From: Gallionella sp. UBA4121
GTDB lineage: Bacteria; Pseudomonadota; Gammaproteobacteria; Burkholderiales; Gallionellaceae
Assembly (NCBI GenBank): GCA_002381565.1
Contig: DFWZ01000056.1
Location: 66,658-130,657, forward strand
Reading direction: 5' to 3'
DNA length: 64,000 bases
How positions within the stretch are numbered: position 1 is the first letter of the stretch; each line of letters opens with the position of its first letter. A program made the translations under genes and the position numbers. The notes beneath the pieces were generated by a model, which ran no database searches, had not been told where the DNA came from, and was given only the letters and a program-made list of their open reading frames with translations. Positions 35,964-44,875 of this stretch are shown one piece after another.

Positions 35964-37483
35964 CGCTAAAAATAGATCAACCCTCGATCCAGGAACCCAA
36001 AATTCCGATTCTGGATATGGGCACATTGATCCAGAACCCGGAGCCCACGCTGCTCGTGCCCCCGCCGGCTGCCGACCCGGCAGCCAATGCACTTAGCCTG
36101 CGCTGGCAGGCATTTCTTGAGGAAGGTCGGGAATATGTAGCCGACTGCAACCCCATGCCGCCGAGCGGCCACTTGACCAAGGTAACCGGCTTGATCATGG
36201 AGGCTGTTGGCCTGCAAATGCCGGTGGGCAGCACCTGCGAAATTCGCTTGCCGAACGCCACGGTTGAAGCGGAAGTCGTGGGATTTTCCGGTGAAAAGCT
36301 GTTCCTGATGCCGGAAAATGATGTTCATGGGCTGGTTCCCGGCGCACGCGTCATGCCGATCGAACCCGTGCATGTGTTGACGCTGTCGGGCAAGCGAAAA
36401 CTGCTGCGCCGCCGCATGTCCGATCACGCCAAGCATCTGCCGGTAGGCGATATGCTGCTGGGTCGTGTGCTGGATGGCGCCGGCAAGCCCCTCGATCAAC
36501 TCGGCCCCTTGCTGGATGCCGCCTCAGCCCCCTTGCAGAGCCGCCCTTTCAACCCGCTGGAGCGCGCATCGATTGACACTCCGCTTGATGTCGGCGTGCG
36601 CGCAATCAACAGCCTGCTCTCGGTTGGACGCGGCCAGCGCATGGGACTGTTTGCCGGCAGCGGTGTAGGCAAGAGCGTGCTACTGGGCATGATGGCGCGC
36701 TATACCAACGCGGATGTCACCGTAGTCGGGCTGATAGGCGAACGCGGCCGCGAAGTCAAAGAGTTCATCAATGACATCCTGGGACCTGAAGGAATGGCTC
36801 GTTCGGTGGTCGTTGCCACGCCAGCCGACACCTCGCCGCTGATGCGCTTGCAAGGAACAGCTTATGCAACCACCATCGCAGAATATTTCCGCGATCAGGG
36901 AAAGCATGTGCTGCTCATCATGGACTCGCTGACACGCTTTGCGATGGCACAGCGCGAAATTGCGCTGGCCGTAGGCGAACCTCCTGCAACCAAAGGCTAT
37001 CCGCCCTCTGTATTCGCCAAACTGCCCCAACTGGTGGAACGTACCGGAAATGGGCTGGAGGGCGGCGGTTCGATCACCGCTTTCTACACTGTGCTGACTG
37101 AAGGCGACGATCAACAGGATCCGATTGCCGACAGTGCGCGCGCCATTCTGGACGGACACATCGTGCTGTCTCGTCGTCTGGTTGAGCAAGGCCACTACCC
37201 GGCAATCGATATCGAAGCGTCTATCAGCCGCGTGATGTCACGACTGGTAACGCCAGAACATGCACAGCTAGTACAACGATTCAAGCAGATGTATGCGCAT
37301 TACCAGCGCAGCCGCGATTTAATCAATGTCGGGGCCTATATCAGCGGCAGCGACGCTATGCTCGATGAGGCGATTAAACTTTATCCGAAAATGGAACAGT
37401 TCCTGAAACAGGGAATGCATCAGTGCGAGACGTATGAGTCCAGCATTGCGCAACTGACAGCCTTGTTTGAAACTGTACACTAA
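35948..37483 (+). CDS. fliI: Flagellum-specific ATP synthase FliI
   Basis: A 511-residue export ATPase with Walker A AGSGVGKS near residue 237, Walker B HVLLIMDSLTRFAMAQREIA and GYPPSVFAKLPQLVERTGN. The N-terminal ~50 residues (before ALSLRWQAFLEEGREYV) are a Pro-rich extension beyond the usual ~450-residue length. FliI energises entry of export substrates with FliH and FliJ, whose genes flank it. Confidence 0.96.
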   Translation: MADDLTLKIDQPSIQEPKIPILDMGTLIQNPEPTLLVPPPAADPAANALSLRWQAFLEEGREYVADCNPMPPSGHLTKVTGLIMEAVGLQMPVGSTCEIRLPNATVEAEVVGFSGEKLFLMPENDVHGLVPGARVMPIEPVHVLTLSGKRKLLRRRMSDHAKHLPVGDMLLGRVLDGAGKPLDQLGPLLDAASAPLQSRPFNPLERASIDTPLDVGVRAINSLLSVGRGQRMGLFAGSGVGKSVLLGMMARYTNADVTVVGLIGERGREVKEFINDILGPEGMARSVVVATPADTSPLMRLQGTAYATTIAEYFRDQGKHVLLIMDSLTRFAMAQREIALAVGEPPATKGYPPSVFAKLPQLVERTGNGLEGGGSITAFYTVLTEGDDQQDPIADSARAILDGHIVLSRRLVEQGHYPAIDIEASISRVMSRLVTPEHAQLVQRFKQMYAHYQRSRDLINVGAYISGSDAMLDEAIKLYPKMEQFLKQGMHQCETYESSIAQLTALFETVH

Positions 37484-37488
37484 CGATC

Positions 37489-37947
37489 ATGAGCAAATTA
37501 TTTCCCTTACAACCTTTGTTAAACCTGGCACAAACCAACAGCGAAGAGGCTACGCGCCGGCTCGGCCAGCTTAACAAACAGCAACACGATACACAAAGCC
37601 AGCTTGAAACATTGCATCAATACCGCCGCGACTACCAGTCACGCATGCAATCGGCAAGCCAGCAGGGTATGGACCCTGCCCTGTTGCGTAACTTTCAGGC
37701 ATTCATTTACAAGCTGGATGCCGCCATCGCGCAGCAGCTCAAGACGGTCGAACAAAGCAAACATTCGACTCAGCTGGGGCGCGGCGAATTTAACAACACG
37801 CAACGTAAACTGAAGTCATTTGACACCTTGCAACAGCGCCATATTGAAACGCAGGTCAAGGCAGAAGCAAAGCAGGAGCAACGAGCAATGGACGAATACA
37901 CCGGCCGGGTAAGCGCATACAAAATGCTCAACGCAAACAATGAATGA
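37489..37947 (+). CDS. fliJ: Flagellar export protein FliJ
   Basis: A 152-residue, almost wholly helical protein rich in Gln, Lys and Glu (LNLAQTNSEEATRRLGQLNK; TQVKAEAKQEQRAMDEYTGR), as expected of the FliJ coiled coil that sits in the FliI hexamer and carries chaperones. Position 5 bases after fliI is the standard one. Confidence 0.93.
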   Translation: MSKLFPLQPLLNLAQTNSEEATRRLGQLNKQQHDTQSQLETLHQYRRDYQSRMQSASQQGMDPALLRNFQAFIYKLDAAIAQQLKTVEQSKHSTQLGRGEFNNTQRKLKSFDTLQQRHIETQVKAEAKQEQRAMDEYTGRVSAYKMLNANNE

Positions 37948-38022
37948 ACCACAGGGCCGCTGTAATCAGCTGCCACAGAACCAGATAAATATGCGCAACT
38001 ACTCAAAAAACGGAGGAACACC

Positions 38023-39204
38023 ATGATCAATCCAGCAATCAATACAAATACCCCGCCCGCTTCTGCGCAGCGCAACGACGCCGCCAACAAATCACAGGAT
38101 GGACAATCAACTGAGGTATTTGGCGCCGTATTGGCAAGGCAAATCGAGGAAAAATCGGCAGCAAACGCCCCTGCCGCGAATACGTCGCTGACTAAAAGCG
38201 CGAAGGATCAGGCTGCGGATCAGGCAACAAAAGCCGTCGCAGATTCCGTGCTTTTAAATCAAGATCTGGCGTTAACGCCCGATGCGGCGTCTGTTGCACT
38301 GGCGGTGTTGGGTCAGCCAGCAATCAAGCCCTCTGTCACCAGCAGCAAGAGCGGCGATACCAGTAAAAGCACCGATCCCGCGTTGCCCGCTACCGCTCCT
38401 GACGCATCCGCCAACCCGATGTTCATGGCTGTGAATGCGATACCGGCGTCAGCCTATCCTCAAAGCAAGCTTGCCGCCAGCGCCGATAGCGGCAAAACAA
38501 TTCTCGCAACAGGGACACCCCCCGGCTCACAGCTCCCTGTCTATACGGGTGCTGCACATGAAAAACCGGACCCAGCAGGCGTAAAACTTGACCCGGCAGG
38601 CGTAAAATTTGCGCAGACGGCAGCCGACGCAATAAACACCCGCTCAGCCAATCTGGATGCAGCCATAAAATCCGGCGCAGAGTCGCTAAAAATGGCCGAA
38701 TTAGCCGTCACCCAGCCGGCCCCCTCCGTACAGGCTCAATCGGTCCTCACAGCTGTGCCCAATACAGCAAATAACACCATCACAGCCCCCGTCGGCAGTA
38801 GCGCATGGCCTGCCGAGTTTTCGCAAAAAATCAGCTGGCTGAGCACGCAGCAAAGCCAGGTCGCCGAACTGCATTTAAACCCGCCGGATTTGGGGCCGAT
38901 GCATGTCGTCATCTCCGTGTCCGACAACCAGGCAACAGCCCTGTTCACCTCACCCCACAGTGCGGTCCGTGAAGCCATTGAAAATGCATTGCCTAAACTT
39001 CGCGAGAGCATGGCCGATAACGGTATCATGCTGGGCAATGCGACGGTCAGCGATCAGACGCCACGTGACAGTGGCGCGGGTAACTTCATGAATCATCGCG
39101 CCAATAACCGGGCAGAGACGGGCCGCACGACAGAATCGGCGCCGCTATCCGCGCCGCTGGTCACAACACGGCGTCATAATGGCATGGTTGACACCTTCGC
39201 CTGA
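38023..39204 (+). CDS. fliK: Flagellar hook-length control protein FliK
   Basis: A 393-residue protein with a low-complexity Ala/Ser/Thr-rich N-terminal ruler part and the FliK C-terminal domain at about 260-350 (AWPAEFSQKISWLSTQQSQV; AELHLNPPDLGPMHVVISVS; ALPKLRESMADNGIMLGNAT). The ruler region contains a short in-frame duplication (DPAGVKLDPAGVKF). It measures hook length and triggers the switch to filament export. AGGAGG-like GGAGGAAC precedes the ATG. Confidence 0.93.
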   Translation: MINPAINTNTPPASAQRNDAANKSQDGQSTEVFGAVLARQIEEKSAANAPAANTSLTKSAKDQAADQATKAVADSVLLNQDLALTPDAASVALAVLGQPAIKPSVTSSKSGDTSKSTDPALPATAPDASANPMFMAVNAIPASAYPQSKLAASADSGKTILATGTPPGSQLPVYTGAAHEKPDPAGVKLDPAGVKFAQTAADAINTRSANLDAAIKSGAESLKMAELAVTQPAPSVQAQSVLTAVPNTANNTITAPVGSSAWPAEFSQKISWLSTQQSQVAELHLNPPDLGPMHVVISVSDNQATALFTSPHSAVREAIENALPKLRESMADNGIMLGNATVSDQTPRDSGAGNFMNHRANNRAETGRTTESAPLSAPLVTTRRHNGMVDTFA

Positions 39205-39328
39205 CGAAGCTTTTCCTCGGTGACGCGACGGGCCTGTTTGCCAGAGATATAATCGGGTCAACCCTTGATATTTGAGCGATAATCCGCCGAATTTATTTTT
39301 TCAAAGCCTTAAATTTAGGAATCAACTC

Positions 39329-39904
39329 ATGTCGAAACCAGCCAAACCAGTTGAACCTGCCGGTGATCAACCCCCAAAAAGCAAAAAAATGCTTATCATC
39401 ATCGCCCTGGTCGTCCTGCTGGCTGCGGGGGGCGGCGCCGCTGCGTTCTTTTTAATGAAGCCAGCCCATCCTGCAAAACAGGGCGAACAAGCCGTAAAGG
39501 TCGAAGAAGACGCCAAGCTACCGCCAAAATTTGTTGAGGTAGGAACGTTTACCGCCAATCTGATGCATGAAGATACAGACCGCTATGTCCAGGTCGCTGT
39601 CTCGCTCAAGCTGACAGAACCCGAACTGGAAGAGAAAATTAAGGCGCGTAACCCAGAAATTCAAAATATAATCAATATGTTATTACAGAGCAAATACCCA
39701 TCCCAGCTCGCCACAGTGGAAGGAAAGCAAAAACTTGCCAGCGAAATAAAGGAACAGGTCGAATTTATAATGGGGCTGCGTAAAAGTGCCCCAACCATTC
39801 ACTCGACGCCACCGGATGGTGAAACGCAAACCGCAATACCCGCAGCAACACCAGCCAAAAAAGGTATAGCAGCCGTGCTGTTTACCTCATTCATCATTCA
39901 ATAG
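39329..39904 (+). CDS. fliL: Flagellar basal body-associated protein FliL
   Basis: A 191-residue protein with one membrane helix at about residues 21-42 (MLIIIALVVLLAAGGGAAAF) and a periplasmic domain (FVEVGTFTANLMHEDTDRYV; VSLKLTEPELEEKIKARNPE) ending VLFTSFIIQ. A 15-20 residue Pro/Thr-rich insert precedes this end. The ATG at 39329 with TTAGGAA upstream is chosen over a TTG at 39272. FliL supports the stator around the motor. Confidence 0.93.
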   Translation: MSKPAKPVEPAGDQPPKSKKMLIIIALVVLLAAGGGAAAFFLMKPAHPAKQGEQAVKVEEDAKLPPKFVEVGTFTANLMHEDTDRYVQVAVSLKLTEPELEEKIKARNPEIQNIINMLLQSKYPSQLATVEGKQKLASEIKEQVEFIMGLRKSAPTIHSTPPDGETQTAIPAATPAKKGIAAVLFTSFIIQ

Positions 39905-39908
39905 AAAA

Positions 39909-40898
39909 ATGAGCGAATTTCTCTCACAAGACGAAGTTGACTCCCTGCTCAAGGGCGTTAATGGCGAAACGGATGAAGGCACAGATCAGCCTGAAGCCGC
40001 TGCCGGAGATGTTCGCTCATATAACCTTGCATCGCAGGAACGTATCGTGCGTGGGCGCATGCCCACCATGGAAATCATCAACGAGCGTTTTGCCCGACTG
40101 TTTCGCATCGGGCTGTTCAACTTCATTCGTCGCACCCCGGAAATATCAGTCGGACCGGTGCGTGTATTGAAGTTCGGCGAATTCGTTCGCAATCTGGCCG
40201 TCCCCACCAATCTGAATATCATTCAGGCCAAACCGATGCGCGGCAATGGTCTGTTTATCTTTGATCCGAACCTGGTATTTCTGGTGGTGGATAACATGTT
40301 TGGCGGCGATGGTCGTTTCCACACCCGTGTGGAGGGTCGGGAGTTTACGCAGACTGAACAGCGCATCATTCGAAACATGCTGGACGTGGTATTTGAAGCC
40401 TATACCAAATCGTGGGAAACCGTCTATCCGCTCGAATTTGAGTTTGTACGTTCAGAAATGAACCCGCAGTTCGCCAACATTGCCACGCCGAATGAAGTGG
40501 TTATCGTCACCACCTTCGATATCGAACTGGGCGGGAATGGCGGCGCATTTCATGTTTGCATGCCCTATTCGATGTTGGAACCCGTCAAGGACTTGCTCTA
40601 TAACAACGTTCAAGGGGAGCACATGGCGGTCGATAAACGCTGGCTGCAACTGCTCTCCAGACAGGTTCAGTGCGCCGAGGTCGAATTGGCCGCCACGCTG
40701 GGACAAGCCAATATCACACTGGAAAAAGTGTTAAAAATGCGCAGCGGAGATGTGATCACGCTGGACGTGGCAGACGACATCACCGCATCTGTGGATGGGA
40801 TCCCAATAATGGAATGTAAATATGGCGTGTTCAATAACCAATATGCGCTCAAAATAGTGAAAATGCTCACGACCAACGAAGGAGAAAGCCATGACTGA
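39909..40898 (+). CDS. fliM: Flagellar motor switch protein FliM
   Basis: A 329-residue protein with the CheY-P-binding N-terminal peptide FLSQDEVDSLLKGV, the middle domain (MPTMEIINERFARLFRIGLF; FDPNLVFLVVDNMFGGDGRF) and a C-terminal SpoA domain (LKMRSGDVITLDVADDITAS). It is the central C-ring component for switching. It overlaps fliN by 8 bases. Confidence 0.97.
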   Translation: MSEFLSQDEVDSLLKGVNGETDEGTDQPEAAAGDVRSYNLASQERIVRGRMPTMEIINERFARLFRIGLFNFIRRTPEISVGPVRVLKFGEFVRNLAVPTNLNIIQAKPMRGNGLFIFDPNLVFLVVDNMFGGDGRFHTRVEGREFTQTEQRIIRNMLDVVFEAYTKSWETVYPLEFEFVRSEMNPQFANIATPNEVVIVTTFDIELGGNGGAFHVCMPYSMLEPVKDLLYNNVQGEHMAVDKRWLQLLSRQVQCAEVELAATLGQANITLEKVLKMRSGDVITLDVADDITASVDGIPIMECKYGVFNNQYALKIVKMLTTNEGESHD

Positions 40899-41343
40899 AG
40901 AAACCGCCATCACCGCCGATGATTGGGGTGCAGCCATGTCAGAACAAACAGCCGCTGAAGAACCTGCGGGCGCCGATGACTGGGCGTCCGCGATGGCAGA
41001 ACAGGAAGCCCCCCCGCCAGCCAGCAAGTCTCACGTATTCGAAAAATTTGGCGGGGGTACGAGCGGGGGTGGTACCACACAAAATGATCTCGACATGATT
41101 CTGGACATCCCGGTACAACTGACAGTTGAACTGGGGCGCACCAAAATGCCGATCAAAAATCTGCTGCAATTGGCGCAAGGCTCTGTGGTCGAACTGGCCG
41201 GTATGGCGGGTGAACCGCTGGATGTGATGATTAACGGGTTCCTGATTGCCCAGGGTGAAGTCGTGGTTGTAAACGACAAACTGGGCATACGCGTGACTGA
41301 CATCATTACGCCATCGGAACGTCTGCGTCGTTTGAACCGCTGA
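40891..41343 (+). CDS. fliN: Flagellar motor switch protein FliN
   Basis: A 150-residue protein: an acidic, repetitive N-terminal part (DDWGAAM and DDWASAM repeats) and the SpoA domain (LDMILDIPVQLTVELGRTKM; GEPLDVMINGFLIAQGEVVV; GIRVTDIITPSERL). It completes the C ring and docks FliH. Confidence 0.97.
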   Translation: MTEETAITADDWGAAMSEQTAAEEPAGADDWASAMAEQEAPPPASKSHVFEKFGGGTSGGGTTQNDLDMILDIPVQLTVELGRTKMPIKNLLQLAQGSVVELAGMAGEPLDVMINGFLIAQGEVVVVNDKLGIRVTDIITPSERLRRLNR

Positions 41344-41354
41344 CAGGCACGGCC

Positions 41355-41828
41355 ATGAAACCCGTCATGCCCGTTTTTCGCCATATCGCAACTGTGCTGC
41401 TGCTGTTCTTCACGCACGCAGCAATGGCGCTTGAGGCCGCACGCCCGCTCTACGTTCCGCCGGTAGCGGGCACCGGAAACATGGTGAAAATTACCCTGAG
41501 TTTGCTGCTGGTACTGGCCGTCATCGTGGGAATCGCCTGGTTGCTCAAACGCCTGAATCTTACGCAACAGGGCAAAGGTAATTTGCTCCGAGTCATCGGC
41601 AGTGTCGCGATCGGTCAACGTGAACGTGTGGTACTGGTTGAAGTGGGCGACACCTGGCTGCTGGTCGGCGTGGGTCCTGGCCAAATACGAACATTACACA
41701 CACTGGAAAAAGGTTCGGCACAAGCTCCCTTGCCAGCTTCCAACAACGCGACCGACAACCAATTCGGCAAACTGCTGTCCTCCATGCTCAAAAATCGTCA
41801 ATCCGGCAGGCAAAGCGATGGCTCGTAG
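41355..41828 (+). CDS. fliO: Flagellar biosynthesis protein FliO
   Basis: A 157-residue protein with an N-terminal signal-like helix, one membrane segment at about 36-58 (VKITLSLLLVLAVIVGIAWL) and a small cytoplasmic domain (LLRVIGSVAIGQRERVVLVE). FliO helps assemble the FliP ring of the export gate. It overlaps the fliP start by 11 bases. Confidence 0.92.
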   Translation: MKPVMPVFRHIATVLLLFFTHAAMALEAARPLYVPPVAGTGNMVKITLSLLLVLAVIVGIAWLLKRLNLTQQGKGNLLRVIGSVAIGQRERVVLVEVGDTWLLVGVGPGQIRTLHTLEKGSAQAPLPASNNATDNQFGKLLSSMLKNRQSGRQSDGS

Positions 41829-42558
41829 GCTGCTGCTATGCCTGACGCTGCTGCTCATCAGTCACGGCGCATGGGCAGAGATTGCAGTGCCCGCAATCAC
41901 CAGCAAAGCCGCAGCAGGAGGTGGACAGAGTTACAGCCTGAGCCTGCAAACACTGCTGATACTCACCTCGCTGAGTTTTTTGCCTGCCATTTTGCTGATG
42001 ATGACGGCCTTCACCCGCATCATCATTGTGCTCAGCATGCTGCGATCCGCACTTGGCACTCCGTCATCGCCGCCGAATCAGGTGCTGATAGGCTTATCCC
42101 TGTTTCTGACGTTTTTCGTCATGTCACCGGTGTTCGATAAAATTTACACGGATGCCTACTTGCCCTATAGCGAGAGCCGGCTGGATTTACAACAAGCCGT
42201 AGAAAAAGGCGTGGTGCCGCTCAAGGCATTCATGCTGCGCCAGACCCGCCAGACCGATCTCGCGCTGTTCGTCAAAATATCAAACAGCGATGCACTGCAA
42301 AGCGCGGAAGAAGTGCCGTTACGCCTGCTGGTGCCCGCCTATGTGATCAGTGAATTAAAAACGGCTTTCCAGATTGGTTTCGTGGTGTATATACCGTTTC
42401 TGATCATCGACATGGTGGTCGCCAGCATACTGATGTCTATGGGAATGATGATGCTTTCACCGTCCACCATCTCACTGCCATTCAAGATTATGCTGTTCGT
42501 TTTGGCTGACGGCTGGAATCTGCTGATCGGTTCACTTGCACAAAGTTTTTATACTTAA
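41818..42558 (+). CDS. fliP: Flagellar export gate protein FliP
   Basis: A 246-residue protein: cleavable signal peptide (MARRLLLCLTLLLISHGAWA) and four membrane segments with the FliP signatures LILTSLSFLPAILLMMTAFT RII, VLIGLSLFLTFFVMSPVFD and GMMMLSPSTISLPFKIMLFV. The ATG at 41818 yields a normal FliP length and signal peptide; a longer frame exists but is a chance extension through fliO. Confidence 0.95.
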   Translation: MARRLLLCLTLLLISHGAWAEIAVPAITSKAAAGGGQSYSLSLQTLLILTSLSFLPAILLMMTAFTRIIIVLSMLRSALGTPSSPPNQVLIGLSLFLTFFVMSPVFDKIYTDAYLPYSESRLDLQQAVEKGVVPLKAFMLRQTRQTDLALFVKISNSDALQSAEEVPLRLLVPAYVISELKTAFQIGFVVYIPFLIIDMVVASILMSMGMMMLSPSTISLPFKIMLFVLADGWNLLIGSLAQSFYT

Positions 42559-42578
42559 ATTTTTAACGGGACGCATAA

Positions 42579-42848
42579 ATGACACCCGAATCAGTCATAA
42601 CCCTGGGGCAGCAGTCCATCGAACTGACCTTGATGCTCGCTGCCCCATTGCTGCTCAGTGCGCTGGTCATTGGCCTGGTAGTGAGCATTTTTCAGGCCGC
42701 AACTCAAATCAACGAACAGACCTTGTCGTTCATTCCTAAATTAGTGGGCATTTTTGCCATGTTGATACTGATGGGGCCGTGGATGATCAGCATGATGGTG
42801 GATTTCATCCAGCGTTTGTACGGCAATATCCCCTGGCTGGCTGGATAA
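42579..42848 (+). CDS. fliQ: Flagellar export gate protein FliQ
   Basis: An 89-residue protein with two membrane helices (LMLAAPLLLSALVIGLVVSI; LVGIFAMLILMGPWMISMMV) joined by the FQAATQINEQTLSFIPK loop, exactly as in FliQ. It follows fliP by 20 bases. Confidence 0.96.
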   Translation: MTPESVITLGQQSIELTLMLAAPLLLSALVIGLVVSIFQAATQINEQTLSFIPKLVGIFAMLILMGPWMISMMVDFIQRLYGNIPWLAG

Positions 42849-42852
42849 ACCA

Positions 42853-42880
42853 GGATGCAGGATTGAGGATTGAGGATTGA
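42853..42880. repeat. Heptamer tandem repeat, GGATTGA type, between fliQ and fliR
   Basis: Three perfect GGATTGA units preceded by one diverged unit (GGATGCA) fill part of the 87-base fliQ-fliR gap. The same unit recurs in flgJ and between flgI and flgH. Confidence 0.85.
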
Positions 42881-42935
42881 GAAAAACAGCGTCATTCATT
42901 GAACGTCCGGACATTGGCTCCACACGGGGTTATTC

Positions 42936-43712
42936 ATGATCAACATCACCAGCGCGCAACTGGATGTATGGCTCGCCACACTGATGTACCCCCTGGTACG
43001 CCTGCTCGCCCTGATTTCCAGCGCGCCCATATTCGGCGACAAGCAAATCCCCGTCCGAGTCAAAATCGGACTCGCGGTGTTAATGACGATCGTCATTGCG
43101 CCAACCTTAGCCCCCATGCCTGCCGTGCCTGTCGGATCGATGCAAGGCCTGCTCATCATCGTCCAGCAAATCATTATCGGCACCGCGATGGGCTTCACCA
43201 TGCGCCTGATATTTTCCGCCGTGGAACTGGCCGGTGAATTTTCGGGAATGATCATGGGATTGGGATTTGCCAGCTTCTATGATCCAAGAAACGCCACGAA
43301 TTCGGCGGTCATCTCGCAATGGCTGGGTATCATCGCCTCGCTCGCCTTTCTGGCGATGAATGGGCATCTGATGATTTTGTCACTGGTGGCGGAAAGTTTT
43401 CATACGCTGCCGGTCGGAGAGATGATGTCCAGCAAAAGCTTTTATGCGGCAGCCCAATGGGGGGGGAGCATTTTCGTCTTTGGTTTACAAATCGCGCTGC
43501 CCCTGCTGGCAGCATTGCTGATCACCAATCTTGCCCTCGGCATACTGACCCGCGCCGCCCAGCAACTCAACCTGTTTGCGATAGGTTTCCCGATCACCCT
43601 GACGATCGGTTTCCTGATACTGAGCATTTCGCTGCCCTTACTGGCCCCGCTGCTGGACAGACTGACTGCAGAAGCACTTTCCACCGCACTCAAACTGGTG
43701 AAATTGCCCTGA
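42936..43712 (+). CDS. fliR: Flagellar export gate protein FliR
   Basis: A 258-residue protein with about six membrane helices and the FliR landmarks YPLVRLLALISSAPIFGDKQ, GFTMRLIFSAVELAGEFSGM and LGILTRAAQQLNLFAIGFPI. It ends the + strand fli operon one base before the end of the convergent minE gene, leaving no room for a terminator between them. Confidence 0.96.
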   Translation: MINITSAQLDVWLATLMYPLVRLLALISSAPIFGDKQIPVRVKIGLAVLMTIVIAPTLAPMPAVPVGSMQGLLIIVQQIIIGTAMGFTMRLIFSAVELAGEFSGMIMGLGFASFYDPRNATNSAVISQWLGIIASLAFLAMNGHLMILSLVAESFHTLPVGEMMSSKSFYAAAQWGGSIFVFGLQIALPLLAALLITNLALGILTRAAQQLNLFAIGFPITLTIGFLILSISLPLLAPLLDRLTAEALSTALKLVKLP

Positions 43713-43713
43713 A

Positions 43714-43998
43714 TCAGAATTTGCTGTTCATCTTATCCGGCAGCGTAATATTCAGTTCCAGCACGTCATATTGGTCGTGTTTTTCAAGCTGAACCTTGAA
43801 CGAATCACGATCCACATGAATATACTTGGCAATCACCGCCATCAACTCCTCCTGCAGTGCCGGCAAATAATCAGGCGTTGCCGTACCCCGTCCCGCACGC
43901 TCGTGGGCCAGAATAATTTGCAGGCGTTCCTTGGCAACGACAGCGGTTTTCTTTTCGTTACCACGCAGGTAATCAATCAGGCCGGCAATCATGGACAT
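43714..43998 (-). CDS. minE: Cell division topological specificity factor MinE
   Basis: A 94-residue protein: the MinD-binding helix region (TAVVAKERLQIILAHERAGR) and the topological specificity domain (LPALQEELMAVIAKYIHVDR; LELNITLP). Length is typical. One base separates it from minD. Confidence 0.96.
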   Translation of the reverse strand: MSMIAGLIDYLRGNEKKTAVVAKERLQIILAHERAGRGTATPDYLPALQEELMAVIAKYIHVDRDSFKVQLEKHDQYDVLELNITLPDKMNSKF

Positions 43999-43999
43999 C

Positions 44000-44809
44000 T
44001 CAGAGCCCTCCCATCAGGCGTTTGAAAAATCCGGCCTTCTCGGTCAGGAAGCGCATCGGCAAATCTTCGCCCATGAAGCGTCCCACCACGTCCCGGTACG
44101 CGTCAGCCACATCACTCTTTTCCAGATGGATGGCAGGGGTTCCCGAGTTTGAAGCCTGCAGTACGGACTCGGACTCAGGAATCACACCCAGCAGTGGAAT
44201 GCGCAGGATTTCCTGTATGTCGGTGACCGACAGCATTTCTCCGGCATTCACACGCTTGGGATCATAACGGGTAACCAGCAAGTGCTCCTTGACCGGTTCC
44301 ATCCCTTCGACCGCACGCTTCGATTTGGCGGCGAGGATACCCAGGATGCGATCCGAATCGCGTACCGACGAGACTTCAGGGTTGGTCACTACCAGCGCCT
44401 CATCGGCGAAATACATCGCGGTGAATGCACCTGATTCAATCCCGGCAGGAGAATCGCAGACGATGAAATCAAAACTCTCCTTGAGTTCATTCAGAATCCG
44501 CTCGACACCCTCCAGATTGAGCGCATCCTTGTCACGCGTCTGGGACGCCGGCAGAATATACAGGTTATCGCAGTTCTTGTCCTTGATCAGCGCCTGTTTG
44601 AGCGATACCTCACCGTTTATAACGTTGATAATGTCATACACCACGCGGCGCTCGCAGCCCATGATCAGATCCAGATTGCGCAAGCCCACATCAAAATCGA
44701 TCACCACGGTTTTATTGCCGCGCAGCGCCAGACCACTCGAAAAGCTGGCGCTGGTGGTCGTTTTACCCACGCCGCCTTTTCCTGAAGTAACTACGATAAC
44801 TTTAGCCAC
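44000..44809 (-). CDS. minD: Septum site-determining protein MinD (ATPase)
   Basis: A 269-residue ATPase with the deviant Walker A GKGGVGKTT at residues 10-18, DFDVGLRNLDLIMGCERRVV, DFIVCDSPAGIESGA (Walker B region) and the C-terminal amphipathic membrane anchor GFFKRLMGG. It recruits MinC and MinE to the membrane and oscillates to keep FtsZ rings off the poles. Confidence 0.97.
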   Translation of the reverse strand: MAKVIVVTSGKGGVGKTTTSASFSSGLALRGNKTVVIDFDVGLRNLDLIMGCERRVVYDIINVINGEVSLKQALIKDKNCDNLYILPASQTRDKDALNLEGVERILNELKESFDFIVCDSPAGIESGAFTAMYFADEALVVTNPEVSSVRDSDRILGILAAKSKRAVEGMEPVKEHLLVTRYDPKRVNAGEMLSVTDIQEILRIPLLGVIPESESVLQASNSGTPAIHLEKSDVADAYRDVVGRFMGEDLPMRFLTEKAGFFKRLMGGL

Positions 44810-44875
44810 GAATCATTCCCTGAACATAAATAGTCGTTCATTTTACCTGTAAAGCGCCAATACAAAAAACTTCTC

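Noticed and set aside
38572..38607. 18-base tandem duplication in fliK (DPAGVKL/DPAGVKF)
   Set aside because: A single short in-frame duplication in a low-complexity ruler region is ordinary.
39272..39328. TTG start for fliL
   Set aside because: The ATG at 39329 has a better ribosome binding site and gives the usual short N-terminus before the membrane helix.
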